From Bifidobacterium anseris (lineage in GTDB: Bacteria; Actinomycetota; Actinomycetes; Actinomycetales; Bifidobacteriaceae): 64,000 bases of DNA. This document shows, piece by piece, positions 24,853-35,937 of this stretch (positions are counted from its first letter, which is position 1; every line of letters starts with the position of its first letter). The DNA is taken from contig NZ_NMYC01000001.1 in NCBI RefSeq assembly GCF_002860345.1, positions 124,001 to 188,000 of the forward strand, written 5' to 3'. Below the pieces are notes generated by a model. That model saw nothing but the letters and a program-made list of their open reading frames with translations, searched no databases and was not told the origin of the DNA. The translations under genes were made by a program, and so were the position numbers.

Positions 24853-26259
24853 ATGACCGCTGCAGAACGACCAATCGGCGTGTCCTCGCGCGGCGCGAAC
24901 ACGCAGCCGCCGCGTGAACGCGTCGCGAACGAAAGCGAACCGCTCACGCGCAACGAACGTCTCGACAGGCTTCCGTTCAACCGCGCACACCGCAAGCTGC
25001 TCGTCGCCTCCGGCATCGGCTGGGCGTTCGACGCGATGGATGTCGGCCTCGTCTCCTTCGTCGTCGCCGCAATCGCCGCCGACCCCCACTTCAACCTCGA
25101 CGCTGTGCAGAAGTCGTGGGTGCTGTCGATCGGCTTCATCGGCATGGCGATCGGCGCCGCGCTCGGCGGCTGGTTCGCCGACCGTTGGGGACGCAAGACC
25201 GTGTTCACGGCGACGATGATCGTCTTCGGCGTCGCCAACGGCGCGATGGCGTTCTCGTGGACGCTCGCGATGCTGCTCGCCGCGCGCTTCGTCATCGGCC
25301 TCGGCCTCGGCGCAGAACTGCCGGTCGCCTCGACGCTCGTCTCCGAGTTCTCGCCGGCAAAACAGCGCGGCCGCATCACCGTGCTGCTCGAATCGTTCTG
25401 GGCCGTCGGCTGGATCATCGCGGCCGCAATCGGCTACTTCGTCATCCCGAACACCGGCGATTGGGGCTGGCGTTGGGCGCTGCTCATCGGCGCGCTGCCG
25501 CTGCTCTACGCGATCGTCGCACGCCGCCAGTTGCCCGAGTCGGTCCGTTTCCTTGAGGCGCAGGGCCGCGACGAGGACGCCGAGCGTTCGGTGCGCTACT
25601 TCGAATCGGCGAGCGGCGTCGAGCCGGTCGCGAGCCGCAAGGCCGTCAAACTGCCGAAGATCCGCACGCGCGAGCTGTTCGGCCGCAAGTACCTCGGCGT
25701 GACGGTGGCGATCTGGGCCACGTGGTTCTTCGTCAACTTCTCGTATTACGGCGCGTTCACATGGATGCCGAGCCTGCTCGCCGACCAGTTCGGCTCGCTG
25801 ACGAAGTCCTTCGGCTACACGTTGGCGATTTCGCTCGCGCAGCTGCCGGGCTACTTCCTCGCCGCGTGGCTCGTCGAACGCTGGGGCAGGCGTCGCACGC
25901 TGAGCGTGTTCCTCGCCGTCTCCGCGCTTGCCGCGTTCCTGTTCTCGCGTTCGGCGAACGTGACGCAGGTGCTCGCCTTCGGTATGCTGCTGTCGGCGTC
26001 GAATCTCGGCGCGTGGGGCGTGCTCTACGCGGTCACGCCGGAGATCTACCCGACGCGTCTGCGCGGCGCGGCCTCGGGCGCCGCGGCCGCCTGCGGCCGT
26101 GTGGCGGCGATCATCGCGCCGCTGCTTGTGCCGTGGTTCCTGTCGATGGCCGGCGGTGACAAGTCGGTCGCCTTCGTCGTCTTCGCCGTCGCCTTCGTGC
26201 TGGCCTGCGTCGCCGCGCTCTTCCTGCCGGAGAAGACCGGCGCGACACTCGACGACTGA
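24853..26259 (+). CDS. niaP: MFS transporter, probable niacin importer NiaP
   Basis: A 468-residue, 12-segment MFS protein. Signatures: GIGWAFDAMDVGLVSFVVAA in segment 1, GGWFADRWGRKTVF between segments 2 and 3, RFVIGLGLGAELPVASTLVS in segment 4, and the C-half repeat VERWGRRRTL. The FDAMDVG motif is typical of NiaP nicotinate transporters and related aromatic-acid carriers. The gene directly follows nrtR, an NAD-metabolism repressor, which favours vitamin B3 uptake. ATG 24853 has GGGAGG upstream. A near-perfect 16-bp hairpin ends it. Confidence 0.78.
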   Translation: MTAAERPIGVSSRGANTQPPRERVANESEPLTRNERLDRLPFNRAHRKLLVASGIGWAFDAMDVGLVSFVVAAIAADPHFNLDAVQKSWVLSIGFIGMAIGAALGGWFADRWGRKTVFTATMIVFGVANGAMAFSWTLAMLLAARFVIGLGLGAELPVASTLVSEFSPAKQRGRITVLLESFWAVGWIIAAAIGYFVIPNTGDWGWRWALLIGALPLLYAIVARRQLPESVRFLEAQGRDEDAERSVRYFESASGVEPVASRKAVKLPKIRTRELFGRKYLGVTVAIWATWFFVNFSYYGAFTWMPSLLADQFGSLTKSFGYTLAISLAQLPGYFLAAWLVERWGRRRTLSVFLAVSALAAFLFSRSANVTQVLAFGMLLSASNLGAWGVLYAVTPEIYPTRLRGAASGAAAACGRVAAIIAPLLVPWFLSMAGGDKSVAFVVFAVAFVLACVAALFLPEKTGATLDD

Positions 26260-26274
26260 TCAGCGCATATGCCG

Positions 26275-26334
26275 GGGTCCCCGACGTCCCGAGCCATCCA
26301 CATCTTTGGGCGGCCGATGGGATGTCGGGGACCC
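26275..26334 (+). terminator. niaP terminator
   Basis: 16-bp arms GGGTCCCCGACGTCCC (26275-26290) and GGGATGTCGGGGACCC (26319-26334), with one G-U pair. Confidence 0.75.
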
Positions 26335-26495
26335 TTGTGCGTCCGCGGTGGGTGCCGAGTGCGCCATATGCGTCCATGACGGCGCCGTGTCAGCATCGTC
26401 GCGTACCATGTTGATGGTTTGTGTACGAATGGTGAACTTGATCAGGGTTCGGCACGGTTACGCAGGAAATCAATGGTTTTTAGGAGAAAACATTC

Positions 26496-28430
<1,935 letters not shown>

Positions 28431-28456
28431 TTCGTCGCTGACGACACAGTCGACTC

Positions 28457-28503
28457 AACGCAGCCGGGTCCGCACATCGAGCGCGGGCTCGGCTGCGTTT
28501 TCA
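28457..28503 (+). terminator. typA terminator with U-tract
   Basis: 17-bp arms (28457-28473 with 28483-28499, two G-U pairs) followed by TTTTC. One of the few terminators here with a U-run. Confidence 0.85.
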
Positions 28504-28555
28504 TTGGCTGCAGTGCATCGGCCGCCGCCTGCCCCTCGTCTTCGCGCGGTCCGCC

Positions 28556-28561
28556 TACACT
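28556..28561 (+). promoter_or_regulatory. -10 box, leaderless start of membrane-pheA-tyrA genes
   Basis: TACACT ends 8 nt before ATG 28570 with no ribosome site between. Confidence 0.5.
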
Positions 28562-28569
28562 GGGTGGCT

Positions 28570-29085
28570 ATGAGCAGCTCCGACTCCAATCCGACGGCCA
28601 TGCATGCCACGGTGCCGGATTCCACAATCCCGAATGCCGCCGTGCGCCGCCCCGCGCCCCACCGTTCCGATGTGCCGTGGAGCCACCGGTGCAACGTCTT
28701 CGTGCGCTGCCTCATCACGCTGCTGAGCGCCATTGCTGCCGGTGCGCTCGGCACGCTCGCGCACCGCATGGGCGCGTCGTCGAACATCCCCTACGGTCTC
28801 GTGCTCGCGTTCATCCTCATCGGCGCCTCCGCATGGTGCGCGCGCTCGCGCGGCGGCGTCCTCGGCTTGGCGCTGCATCTGAGCGTCTCCTATCTGACCG
28901 TCTGGTGGCTTGCGATGCCCGGCCCCGGCGGCGACCTGATGCTGCCGATCGGCTTCCATTCGACGACGATGCCATGGTGGTCGCAGCATGTGGGCTACAT
29001 CTGGCTCTACGGTTCGCTCATCGTTCAGGTGCTGCTGCTCGTCTGCCCGGCGCGCTGGTTCCGCATCGGCGGAAAGGATGAGTGA
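28570..29085 (+). CDS. small integral membrane protein, unknown function
   Basis: A 171-residue protein with four likely membrane segments (CLITLLSAIAAGALGTLAH, GLVLAFILIGASAWCA, VLGLALHLSVSYLTVWWLAM, VGYIWLYGSLIVQVLLLVC) and a Ser/Pro-rich cytoplasmic head of about 38 residues. I do not recognise a family. Its stop overlaps the pheA start (TGATG), so it is coupled to the aromatic amino acid genes, perhaps only by position. The message appears leaderless (TACACT 8 nt before ATG). Confidence 0.7.
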   Translation: MSSSDSNPTAMHATVPDSTIPNAAVRRPAPHRSDVPWSHRCNVFVRCLITLLSAIAAGALGTLAHRMGASSNIPYGLVLAFILIGASAWCARSRGGVLGLALHLSVSYLTVWWLAMPGPGGDLMLPIGFHSTTMPWWSQHVGYIWLYGSLIVQVLLLVCPARWFRIGGKDE

Positions 29086-30128
29086 TGGGCACGCGGCGAC
29101 TGTACTATCTCGGTCCGGAAGGCACCTTCACGCATCAGGCGGCGCTTGAGGCGGCACGACTGCTCGGCGGCGACGTCACGCCCGAACCGCTTGCCGACGC
29201 CGCCTCGATCGTGCGCGCCGTCGGTGAGGGGAGCGGCTGGGGCGTCATCGCTTGGGAGAACAACGTCGAAGGCTACGTCGTGCCGAATCTCGACATGCTC
29301 ATCGACGCCGCCGACGTCGCCGGTTTTGCGCGCGTCGGCGTCGACGTGACCTTCTGCGCATTCGTCACGCAAGCCACCTACGACGAGGCGATGCGCTCGC
29401 GCGCCGATGGCGAATCCGAACTCGACGCCGTGTGCCGCATGTGCACGAGCGCGTCGGCGCATCCGCACGGATTGGCGCAATGCCGCCGTTTTACGCAGTC
29501 GCATCGGTTGCGCGAAGTGCCGGCGGCGTCGAACGCGGCCGCCTGTCGCGACCTCATCGACGGTCGCATCGCCTTCGGTCCCGAGATCTGCGGACGGCTG
29601 TACGGACTGCGCCGCGTCGCGCGCCATGTTGAGGACTTCCACGGTGCGCGCACCGAATTCCTCGTCATCGCGCGCCGCGACGACGCGCGCGCCGAACTCG
29701 ACGCCGCATGCGCGCGCGGCGTCGCCGAATTCGAATCGATTCTCACGTTCATTCCGTTGGCGACCGGTCCGGGCGTCCTCGCCGACGCGCTCGACGCGAT
29801 CCGCGACGCCGGACTTAACATGACGAGCTTCATCTCGCGGCCGATCAAAGGCCACGACGGCACCTACAGCTTCATCGCGACGCTCGACGCAGCGCCGTGG
29901 GAGCCGCGCTTCCACGCGCTGCTCGTCGAAATCATCGAACACGGCGATTGGATCAAGACGCTCGCCGTCTATCCGCGCCGCGAGCGGCCGCATCCGCCAG
30001 TGGACGAGTGGATGCTTCCGCAAGGCGGGGTACGATGCACTATGGAGACCAACGCCATCGAGACCAACGGGGCATCGTCTGCTCTTGCAAGCGATGATGC
30101 GACGATGCGAAAGGAACTGCTGTGGTAG
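29085..30128 (+). CDS. pheA: prephenate dehydratase
   Basis: A 347-residue enzyme that converts prephenate to phenylpyruvate, committing to phenylalanine. The start YYLGPEGTFTHQAALEAARL and IAWENNVEGYVVPNLDMLID are family motifs; the TRF-type active-site segment is seen as ARTEFLVIAR. An ACT domain follows at about residues 220-300 (SILTFIPLATGPGVLADALD) and probably mediates Phe feedback. The chorismate mutase domain of E. coli PheA is absent, as usual in actinobacteria. The ATG at 29085 has GGAAAGGA upstream. The 3' end overlaps tyrA by 7 nt. Confidence 0.93.
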   Translation: MGTRRLYYLGPEGTFTHQAALEAARLLGGDVTPEPLADAASIVRAVGEGSGWGVIAWENNVEGYVVPNLDMLIDAADVAGFARVGVDVTFCAFVTQATYDEAMRSRADGESELDAVCRMCTSASAHPHGLAQCRRFTQSHRLREVPAASNAAACRDLIDGRIAFGPEICGRLYGLRRVARHVEDFHGARTEFLVIARRDDARAELDAACARGVAEFESILTFIPLATGPGVLADALDAIRDAGLNMTSFISRPIKGHDGTYSFIATLDAAPWEPRFHALLVEIIEHGDWIKTLAVYPRRERPHPPVDEWMLPQGGVRCTMETNAIETNGASSALASDDATMRKELLW

Positions 30129-31222
30129 AAGAGGTAGCCGTCGAGGTGACGGACGCGACGATCGAGGAGACCGCGACGATGCCGGCGATCGGCCCGGAGG
30201 GCATCGAATGCCCGCGGCACATCGCGATTGTCGGACTTGGACTGATCGGCGGTTCGCTCGCGCTGCGCCTGCGTTCGGCGGGCGTGTGGGTGAGCGCGTG
30301 GAACCACCGTCCGCACCCGTACGCGGCTGCGCGCGCCGCCGGAATCGACTGCAAGGACAGTCTCGAAGAGCTCGTCGCTGAGCATCCGGACGTCGTCGTG
30401 CTGTGCAATCCGCTCGTCGCGATGCCGAAGATCCTCGAGACGATCAAGCCGATCATCGACCCGACGCGCACGACGCTCACCGATGTCGGCTCCGTCAAGG
30501 GACTCGTGCGCGAGCAGGTGCATGCCGCTGGCATCACCGATTGCTACGTTGGCGCCCATCCGATGACTGGCAACGAACGTTCCGGCTGGGCGGCGGCCGA
30601 TCCGTCGATCTTCGACAACGCGCTGTGGGCGCTCACCTACGACCATCACACCGATTACGCGCGCATCGTGCAGGTCGCCGGCATGATCACGCGCGGCCTG
30701 CGCAACACGATGATCGTCGTCGACGACGAGACGCACGACCGCGCCGCCTCACTGATCTCGCACATGCCGCACGTCGTCTCGACGGCGCTCATCAACGAGC
30801 TGACCGACAACCCCGACCGCAATATCGCGGCGGCGCTGTCCGCGGGCTCATGGCGCGACATGACGCGCGTCGCATTGACCGATCCGCAGCGCACGGCGGC
30901 GATGATCGTCGAGAACGCCGGCAACGTCGAGACGCTGCTGCGCAGCATGGCGCGTCGTCTCGAATCCTTCGCCGACGCGCTGCATGACGACGACAAGGCC
31001 GCGCTGCACCGTTTCTTCACCGAAGGCCAGCCGTACCGCGACTACAAGGCGAAGCAGCGTGAGGCGGCCGTCACCGGCGAGACGCAGACGGTGTTCACGA
31101 CACTGAAGGTCAGCGCCGACGACTGGCGCGCCGACTTGCTCGCGTCGGCGAAGCGCGGCGAGCACATCGTGCGGTTCACCTCCGGCCACCACGCGCTCGC
31201 CGAACGCCAGTTCATCATCTGA
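30122..31222 (+). CDS. tyrA: prephenate dehydrogenase
   Basis: A 366-residue NAD(P)-dependent enzyme that makes 4-hydroxyphenylpyruvate for tyrosine. The dinucleotide motif IAIVGLGLIGGSLALRLR lies at about residues 34-51. Further motifs are LTDVGSVKG, the active-site region AHPMTGNERSGWAAADPSIF, and SHMPHVVSTALINEL. The helical dimer domain continues to the end. GTG 30122 is the start, with AAAGGAACTGCT just before it. It overlaps the pheA stop by 7 nt, so both branches are translated together. Confidence 0.93.
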   Translation: MVEEVAVEVTDATIEETATMPAIGPEGIECPRHIAIVGLGLIGGSLALRLRSAGVWVSAWNHRPHPYAAARAAGIDCKDSLEELVAEHPDVVVLCNPLVAMPKILETIKPIIDPTRTTLTDVGSVKGLVREQVHAAGITDCYVGAHPMTGNERSGWAAADPSIFDNALWALTYDHHTDYARIVQVAGMITRGLRNTMIVVDDETHDRAASLISHMPHVVSTALINELTDNPDRNIAAALSAGSWRDMTRVALTDPQRTAAMIVENAGNVETLLRSMARRLESFADALHDDDKAALHRFFTEGQPYRDYKAKQREAAVTGETQTVFTTLKVSADDWRADLLASAKRGEHIVRFTSGHHALAERQFII

Positions 31223-31239
31223 TTGCGAACGCCAGTTCA

Positions 31240-31503
31240 TCATCCGATTGATTGTCTGACTGGACGTTCCGGCACCGGTTTGAGGATCGCGATCTGCTCG
31301 GGGCGAATGCTGACGTCCTGCGCCGGCCGCGATCCGTTCGCGGCCGCGTCGCGCGTCAGCTCGAGCGTCGTACCGTCCCATGAGCGGACATGGCCGACGA
31401 CGTCGCGGTACTGCATGCGTCCGGTGTGTTCGTCGATCCCCGCGTACAGTCGCACGACGACGCGCGCGCCTGCGGGGATATGCTCGGGAAGTCTCATCAT
31501 CAT
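31240..31503 (-). CDS. small conserved-looking protein of unknown function
   Basis: An 87-residue protein with a compact beta-rich pattern (ARVVVRLYAGIDEHTGRMQY, RDVVGHVRSWDGTTLELTRD, VSIRPEQIAILKPVP). It resembles short RNA- or DNA-binding barrels such as SH3-like folds, but I cannot name the family. AAAGGCGC precedes three consecutive ATG codons (31503, 31500, 31497); the first is given. It converges on tyrA, leaving a gap of only 17 bp. Confidence 0.65.
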   Translation of the reverse strand: MMMRLPEHIPAGARVVVRLYAGIDEHTGRMQYRDVVGHVRSWDGTTLELTRDAAANGSRPAQDVSIRPEQIAILKPVPERPVRQSIG

Positions 31504-31594
31504 GCGCCTTTCGTGCAGAACCCTGCAGAACAGGGGAGTGGAGGGCTGAAGGCCCGACTATCACGTGGATTGTAGACGCCGTCGTCGGCAACGG

Positions 31595-31636
31595 GCAGGG
31601 CCCGGTTTCCGTATCGATACGGAAACCGGGCCCTGC
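31595..31636 (-). terminator. 42-bp perfect palindrome after ABC exporter
   Basis: GCAGGGCCCGGTTTCCGTAT at 31595 onward is mirrored exactly to 31636 with centre ATCGAT and no loop. It lies 26 bp past the permease stop. Probably a terminator in RNA; also a strong DNA cruciform candidate. Confidence 0.75.
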
Positions 31637-31662
31637 GTTGTTCGGATCGCGGAGTCGTGCGC

Positions 31663-34497
31663 TCACTCGCTCGCGACGGCGTTGAGCACCGGCTGCTTGA
31701 GCGCGCGCCGCGCCGGCGAGATGCTCGCGACGAGACCGACGAGGATCGCGACGACGAGGAACAGCACAAGCTGATCCCACGGGATCGCCAACGTCGTCAG
31801 ACCCTGCGATTCGTAGGCGGCACGGATGACGACGCCCGCCGCGACGCCGACGATGATGCCGACGATCGTGCCGAAGACCGACAGGATGACCGCCTCGATC
31901 GCAAGCATGCCGCGCACCTGTCCGTTCGACGTGCCGATCGCGCGCAGCAGGCCGATCTCCTTCGTGCGTTCGGACACGTTGAGCGCGAGCGTGTTGACAA
32001 TGCCGAAGATCGCGATGACGATCGACAGCGCGAGCAGCGCGTAGATGATCGCAAGCATCGAGTTGATCATCGAGCTCATCGACGACTTGAACTCGTCGCG
32101 CGTGAGCACCGAGACCGTGTAGAACGGCTTCACGGTCTTCTTCAGATCCTCGCCGAGCTGCTTGACGTCCGCGCCGGGCTTGGCCTGCAGATACATCTGC
32201 GTGACCATCATCATGTCCTTGTCGGTGAGCGTTTCGGCTGTCGGCAGCGAGATGAAGATGCTGTCCGAATACAGCGAGTCGTCGATGATCGCGCCGATCG
32301 TGATCTGCGCCTTCTTCGTCTCGGTCTTCATCTTGACGAACTGCTTCGGATCGACGTTCTGCGCTTGCTTGACGACGTTCTCGGCTTCCTTCGCCTTGGC
32401 CTGGGCACCTGCGACGTCTCCGGCGGCCGCAAGACGCTGCGCTTCGGTCTGCAACGCCGTCGCCTGCTTCTCGATCTGCTGCTGGTACGCCTCGGACGCC
32501 TGCTTCGTGGCTTCCTCATCGACCGATGTGTTCTTCGATTCGAGGTCGACCGTGTCGCCGATCGTCCAGTGTTCGTCATCGGCGACCGTCCGACCGATCG
32601 CGGCCTCGCCTCGCTCGATCGCCTGCGCGGCGTCGCCTTCCTGGGATTCGATCGGCGCGATCTTCGTGAGCAGATCGGTCTTGATCGCTGCCGTCATGAC
32701 GTCCTTCTTGGCGTTCGTCGCCGTCACCGTCGGCAGCATGTACACGGCCGACGAAGCGCCGACGCCCTTGGTGTTTTCGATCGCGTCGACGGCCTTCGCG
32801 GAAATCGGCTGCGTCATGCTCGCCGTCATCGCCACATAGTCGGCGTTCACGTTGTTGTCGACGAGGTTGCTCACCGACGTCTTCATCGAGGAGGCGACGA
32901 CGCCGAGGCAGCTGACGATTGCGACGCCGACGAAGAGCGCGGCCGCCGTGTTCGCCGTGCGTCGCTTCGCGCGTCCGATGTTGCGTGTTGCGAGCTTGCC
33001 GGTGACCGGGAACAGCTTCGTCGGGATCCAGCCGAGCACGTGCGCCGACGGTGTGACGAAGGCCGGCGCGCACACGATCGCGCCGATGATGATGAACGCC
33101 GCGCCGAGGCCGAGCGTCCAGCCGGAGCCCATGTCCTTGAGCCACGCCCAGTCGACGCGCTTGTCGGCGTCGAGATAGCACAGCGTCCACCATGCGGCAC
33201 CGATGACGACCATCGCAATGCCGATCCAGCCGCGGGCCTTGACCGGCTTTTCCGGATTGACGGTCTCGTTCATCGCCTGGATCGGAGGAGCGGTCGCGGC
33301 CGTCTTCGCCGGCAGCGTCGCGCCGGCGATCGTCACGACGACGCCGACGATCAGGCCGATGACGACGTCGGTCGCCGACGGGGCGGGCGATCCGGACAGC
33401 GGCATGCCGCTGCTCGTCATGCCCTTGGCGATCAGTTCAAGCAGACCCCAGCCGAGCAGCACGCCGATGCCGGAGCCGACGAGGCCGAGGATGACGGCCT
33501 GGATGAGGACGCTCGCGAAGACCTGCGTCGGTGAGGCACCGACCGATCGCAGCAGCGCGTAGCCGCGCATCGATTCGCGCACGATCATCGTGAAGGTGTT
33601 CGCGATGATGAACGCGCCGACGAACAGTGCGATCGCCGCGAAGATGAGAATCAGCGGCTGGATGAAGCCGAGCTGGTCCTGAATGCTCTTCGTCGCGTCG
33701 TCGCGCACCGAATCGCCGGTCACGGCATGCGCGTCGGCGCTCTTCGGCAGCTCCTTGTTGATGCGGTCAGCGAGCTGCTGCTGCGCCGCCTCGTCGAGCG
33801 GCGTCGTCTTGTCGCCGTAGACGCCGATGAACTGGACGCTCGATGTGTCCTCGCCCTCCTGCTGCAGCGTATGCTCGACGAAGCTCGGGCGCGCGAGGAT
33901 CAGGATCGCGCCGAGCTGCGTCGACGGCGATGTGAAGACGCCCGAGACTTTCATCTTGTGCGCCTCGCCGTCGATGACGACCGTCGCCGTGTCGCCGGTC
34001 CTGAGTCCGGCCTTGTTCGCGGTGTCCTCGAGCAGCGCGATCTGGTCATCGCTCTTCGCGTAACCGCCGGAGACGAAATGCACCGAGCGCCACGGGTCGT
34101 CGGTGTCGACGCCGATGACGAGCGTCGGCGCGCCGACCGTCGTCATCGCGTCGCCGTTGCGGTCGAGCAGCACGACGTTGCTCAGCTGGTGCGTCGCGTC
34201 GGCGCTGACGACGCCGTCGACCTTCTCGATGTCGGCGATGACGTCGGTGCTGATCTCGTTGTAGGTGCTGTTGTAGCTGGTGACGCTGCCTCCGTTTTCC
34301 TTCTTCTGCTCGGTCGCGCCGCGCACATAGACGTCGGCGTCCGAGTTCGAGCCCATCATCTGCGCGACCTGGTCGTTGAGCATCTCGCGGAAGCAGAACG
34401 AGCCGACGACGAACGCGACGCCGAGCGCGATCGCGATGATCGACATGATGAAACGGCGGAAATGCGCCTTCGTGTCTCTGAGTCCGATCTTGAACAT
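31663..34497 (-). CDS. ABC transporter permease, FtsX/MacB type
   Basis: A 944-residue permease with two FtsX units. One membrane segment sits near the N-terminus (FIMSIIAIALGVAFVVGSF), followed by an extracellular MacB-type domain of about 240 residues and then segments near 270-460. A second extracellular domain follows, with a coiled-coil stretch at about 640-715 (EEATKQASEAYQQQIEKQAT, LAAAGDVAGAQAKAKEAENV), then three final segments ending ASISPARRALKQPVLNAVASE. Such exporters move lipoproteins, peptides or drugs by a mechanotransmission mechanism. It starts 7 bases after the ATPase stop, with GGAGGG as the ribosome site. Confidence 0.9.
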   Translation of the reverse strand: MFKIGLRDTKAHFRRFIMSIIAIALGVAFVVGSFCFREMLNDQVAQMMGSNSDADVYVRGATEQKKENGGSVTSYNSTYNEISTDVIADIEKVDGVVSADATHQLSNVVLLDRNGDAMTTVGAPTLVIGVDTDDPWRSVHFVSGGYAKSDDQIALLEDTANKAGLRTGDTATVVIDGEAHKMKVSGVFTSPSTQLGAILILARPSFVEHTLQQEGEDTSSVQFIGVYGDKTTPLDEAAQQQLADRINKELPKSADAHAVTGDSVRDDATKSIQDQLGFIQPLILIFAAIALFVGAFIIANTFTMIVRESMRGYALLRSVGASPTQVFASVLIQAVILGLVGSGIGVLLGWGLLELIAKGMTSSGMPLSGSPAPSATDVVIGLIVGVVVTIAGATLPAKTAATAPPIQAMNETVNPEKPVKARGWIGIAMVVIGAAWWTLCYLDADKRVDWAWLKDMGSGWTLGLGAAFIIIGAIVCAPAFVTPSAHVLGWIPTKLFPVTGKLATRNIGRAKRRTANTAAALFVGVAIVSCLGVVASSMKTSVSNLVDNNVNADYVAMTASMTQPISAKAVDAIENTKGVGASSAVYMLPTVTATNAKKDVMTAAIKTDLLTKIAPIESQEGDAAQAIERGEAAIGRTVADDEHWTIGDTVDLESKNTSVDEEATKQASEAYQQQIEKQATALQTEAQRLAAAGDVAGAQAKAKEAENVVKQAQNVDPKQFVKMKTETKKAQITIGAIIDDSLYSDSIFISLPTAETLTDKDMMMVTQMYLQAKPGADVKQLGEDLKKTVKPFYTVSVLTRDEFKSSMSSMINSMLAIIYALLALSIVIAIFGIVNTLALNVSERTKEIGLLRAIGTSNGQVRGMLAIEAVILSVFGTIVGIIVGVAAGVVIRAAYESQGLTTLAIPWDQLVLFLVVAILVGLVASISPARRALKQPVLNAVASE

Positions 34498-34504
34498 CGT
34501 TGGC

Positions 34505-35317
34505 TCAGCCCTCCTTGACGGCTGCGGATTCGACGTTGACCGGGCCGTTGTCCGGATCGTCGTGTTCGGCGAAGACGGCGAGGATCTCGTCGTAGGTCGG
34601 GTGGTCCATGTCCTGCGTGATCGAACCGTCGGAGAGCACGAGCACGCGGTCGGCGAAGCTCGCGGCGCGCGGGTCGTGCGTCACCATGACGATCGACTGG
34701 CCGTAGTCGCGCACGCACTGGCGCAGGAACTCGAGCACCTCGCGGCTCGAACGCGAATCGAGGTTGCCGGTCGGCTCATCGGCGAAGATGACTGACGGGC
34801 GTTCCATCATCGCGCGGGCGCAGGCGACGCGCTGTTGCTGGCCGCCGGAGAGCTGGCTCGGACGATGATCGAGGCGGTTTTTCAGGCCGACGACGGAGAC
34901 GACCTTGTTGAACCAGTTGCGGTCGATCGGGCGGTGCGCGATCTGTAGCGGCAGCAGGATGTTCTCCTCGGCCGTCAGCGTCGGCACGAGGTTGAAGGAC
35001 TGGAAGATGAAGCCGATCTCCTTGCGGCGCAGCTGCGTGAGCTGCTTCTGGTTCATTGACGAGACCTCGAGCTCCTCGACGAAGACCTCGCCGCTCGTCG
35101 GCACGTCGAGACCGGCCATGCAGTGCATCAGCGTCGATTTGCCGGAACCTGACGGGCCCATGATCGCCGTGAGCTCGCCACGGCGGAAGTCGACGCTGAC
35201 GTGGTCGAGCGCCGTCACCTGGCTGTCAGTGTCGCCGTAGGTCTTGACCAGATCGACCGCCTTCGCGACGATCGGGTCGGTCTTCTCCATGGTGTCGCCT
35301 GTGGATTTCCTGTTCAT
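34505..35317 (-). CDS. ABC transporter ATP-binding protein (MacB/LolD type)
   Basis: A 270-residue ATPase. Walker A is [14 protein letters not shown]-loop [18 protein letters not shown], signature [15 protein letters not shown], Walker [14 protein letters not shown] and H-loop [12 protein letters not shown], all of the MacB/LolD class. It pairs with the following FtsX permease. The ATG at 35317 has GAAAGGTTCAC upstream; ATG 35290 is a weaker choice. The acidic tail of about 30 residues after the ABC domain is longer than usual. Confidence 0.92.
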   Translation of the reverse strand: MNRKSTGDTMEKTDPIVAKAVDLVKTYGDTDSQVTALDHVSVDFRRGELTAIMGPSGSGKSTLMHCMAGLDVPTSGEVFVEELEVSSMNQKQLTQLRRKEIGFIFQSFNLVPTLTAEENILLPLQIAHRPIDRNWFNKVVSVVGLKNRLDHRPSQLSGGQQQRVACARAMMERPSVIFADEPTGNLDSRSSREVLEFLRQCVRDYGQSIVMVTHDPRAASFADRVLVLSDGSITQDMDHPTYDEILAVFAEHDDPDNGPVNVESAAVKEG

Positions 35318-35877
35318 GTGAACCTTTCGCGTATGTATGTGATTGCGCATGGACGCGCAGTGCGCGGGACATGCGCCTGATGTCGTTACCCGATACCCAA
35401 TCATCCGCCGCTTCGCCTGCGCGAAGCCATGACCGCCGTCACCTTCGGCGTTGCCGGATCGGCGTCGCATGTGACAGCGGTCACAATCGCGCCGATGTGC
35501 GGATCTGCACAACCGAAGCGTAGCGTGTCGGCGGGCGTCGGGTGCGGGAATGTCCATTTTCCCTGGGATTCCCACGTTCCCGATTCGCCGCCGCCGTGGC
35601 CACGTCGCGGTCGCACTCCCTACTATCGGTGATATCGTCGCCGCCGTCCGCCAGCTTATGGTTGCAACCCGCTCGAACGACGGCAACCATTGGTTGCATC
35701 GGCGTCGTTCCAACGATTTCGCGATGCCTGCGTTGTCATTGCGCGGCCAATGCGTCGCCGTTGCTTGTCTCACGATGCGAGACCGGAGGGCGCCGCCGGG
35801 CGCCATGCAACCGTTGTGTCACCGCTGTGCAGCGGCCGTACCTTTTGCGCACAGCCGACATGCGAATGATGGCGGGG
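35318..35877. other. 560-bp gap left of the IS607-type element
   Basis: No gene is convincing on either strand. The right-hand part is rich in GTTGCA/TGCAAC words (for example 35656-35700), without a clear repeat unit. The promoter of the minus-strand ABC exporter should lie near 35330-35420. Short open frames here lack ribosome sites. Confidence 0.4.
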
Positions 35878-35925
35878 GTTGTTAGCTGCTGACTGATTGG
35901 TTTGCTTTAACGTATTTCTGAGTAC

Positions 35926-35931
35926 TATACT
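35926..35931 (+). promoter_or_regulatory. -10 box of tnpA
   Basis: TATACT ends 6 nt before the tnpA ATG, with no ribosome site. Confidence 0.5.
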
Positions 35932-35937
35932 GTAGTT

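Noticed and set aside
35429-35892. Short open frames in the gap left of the IS element
   Set aside because: No ribosome sites, no family sequence, overlapping on both strands.
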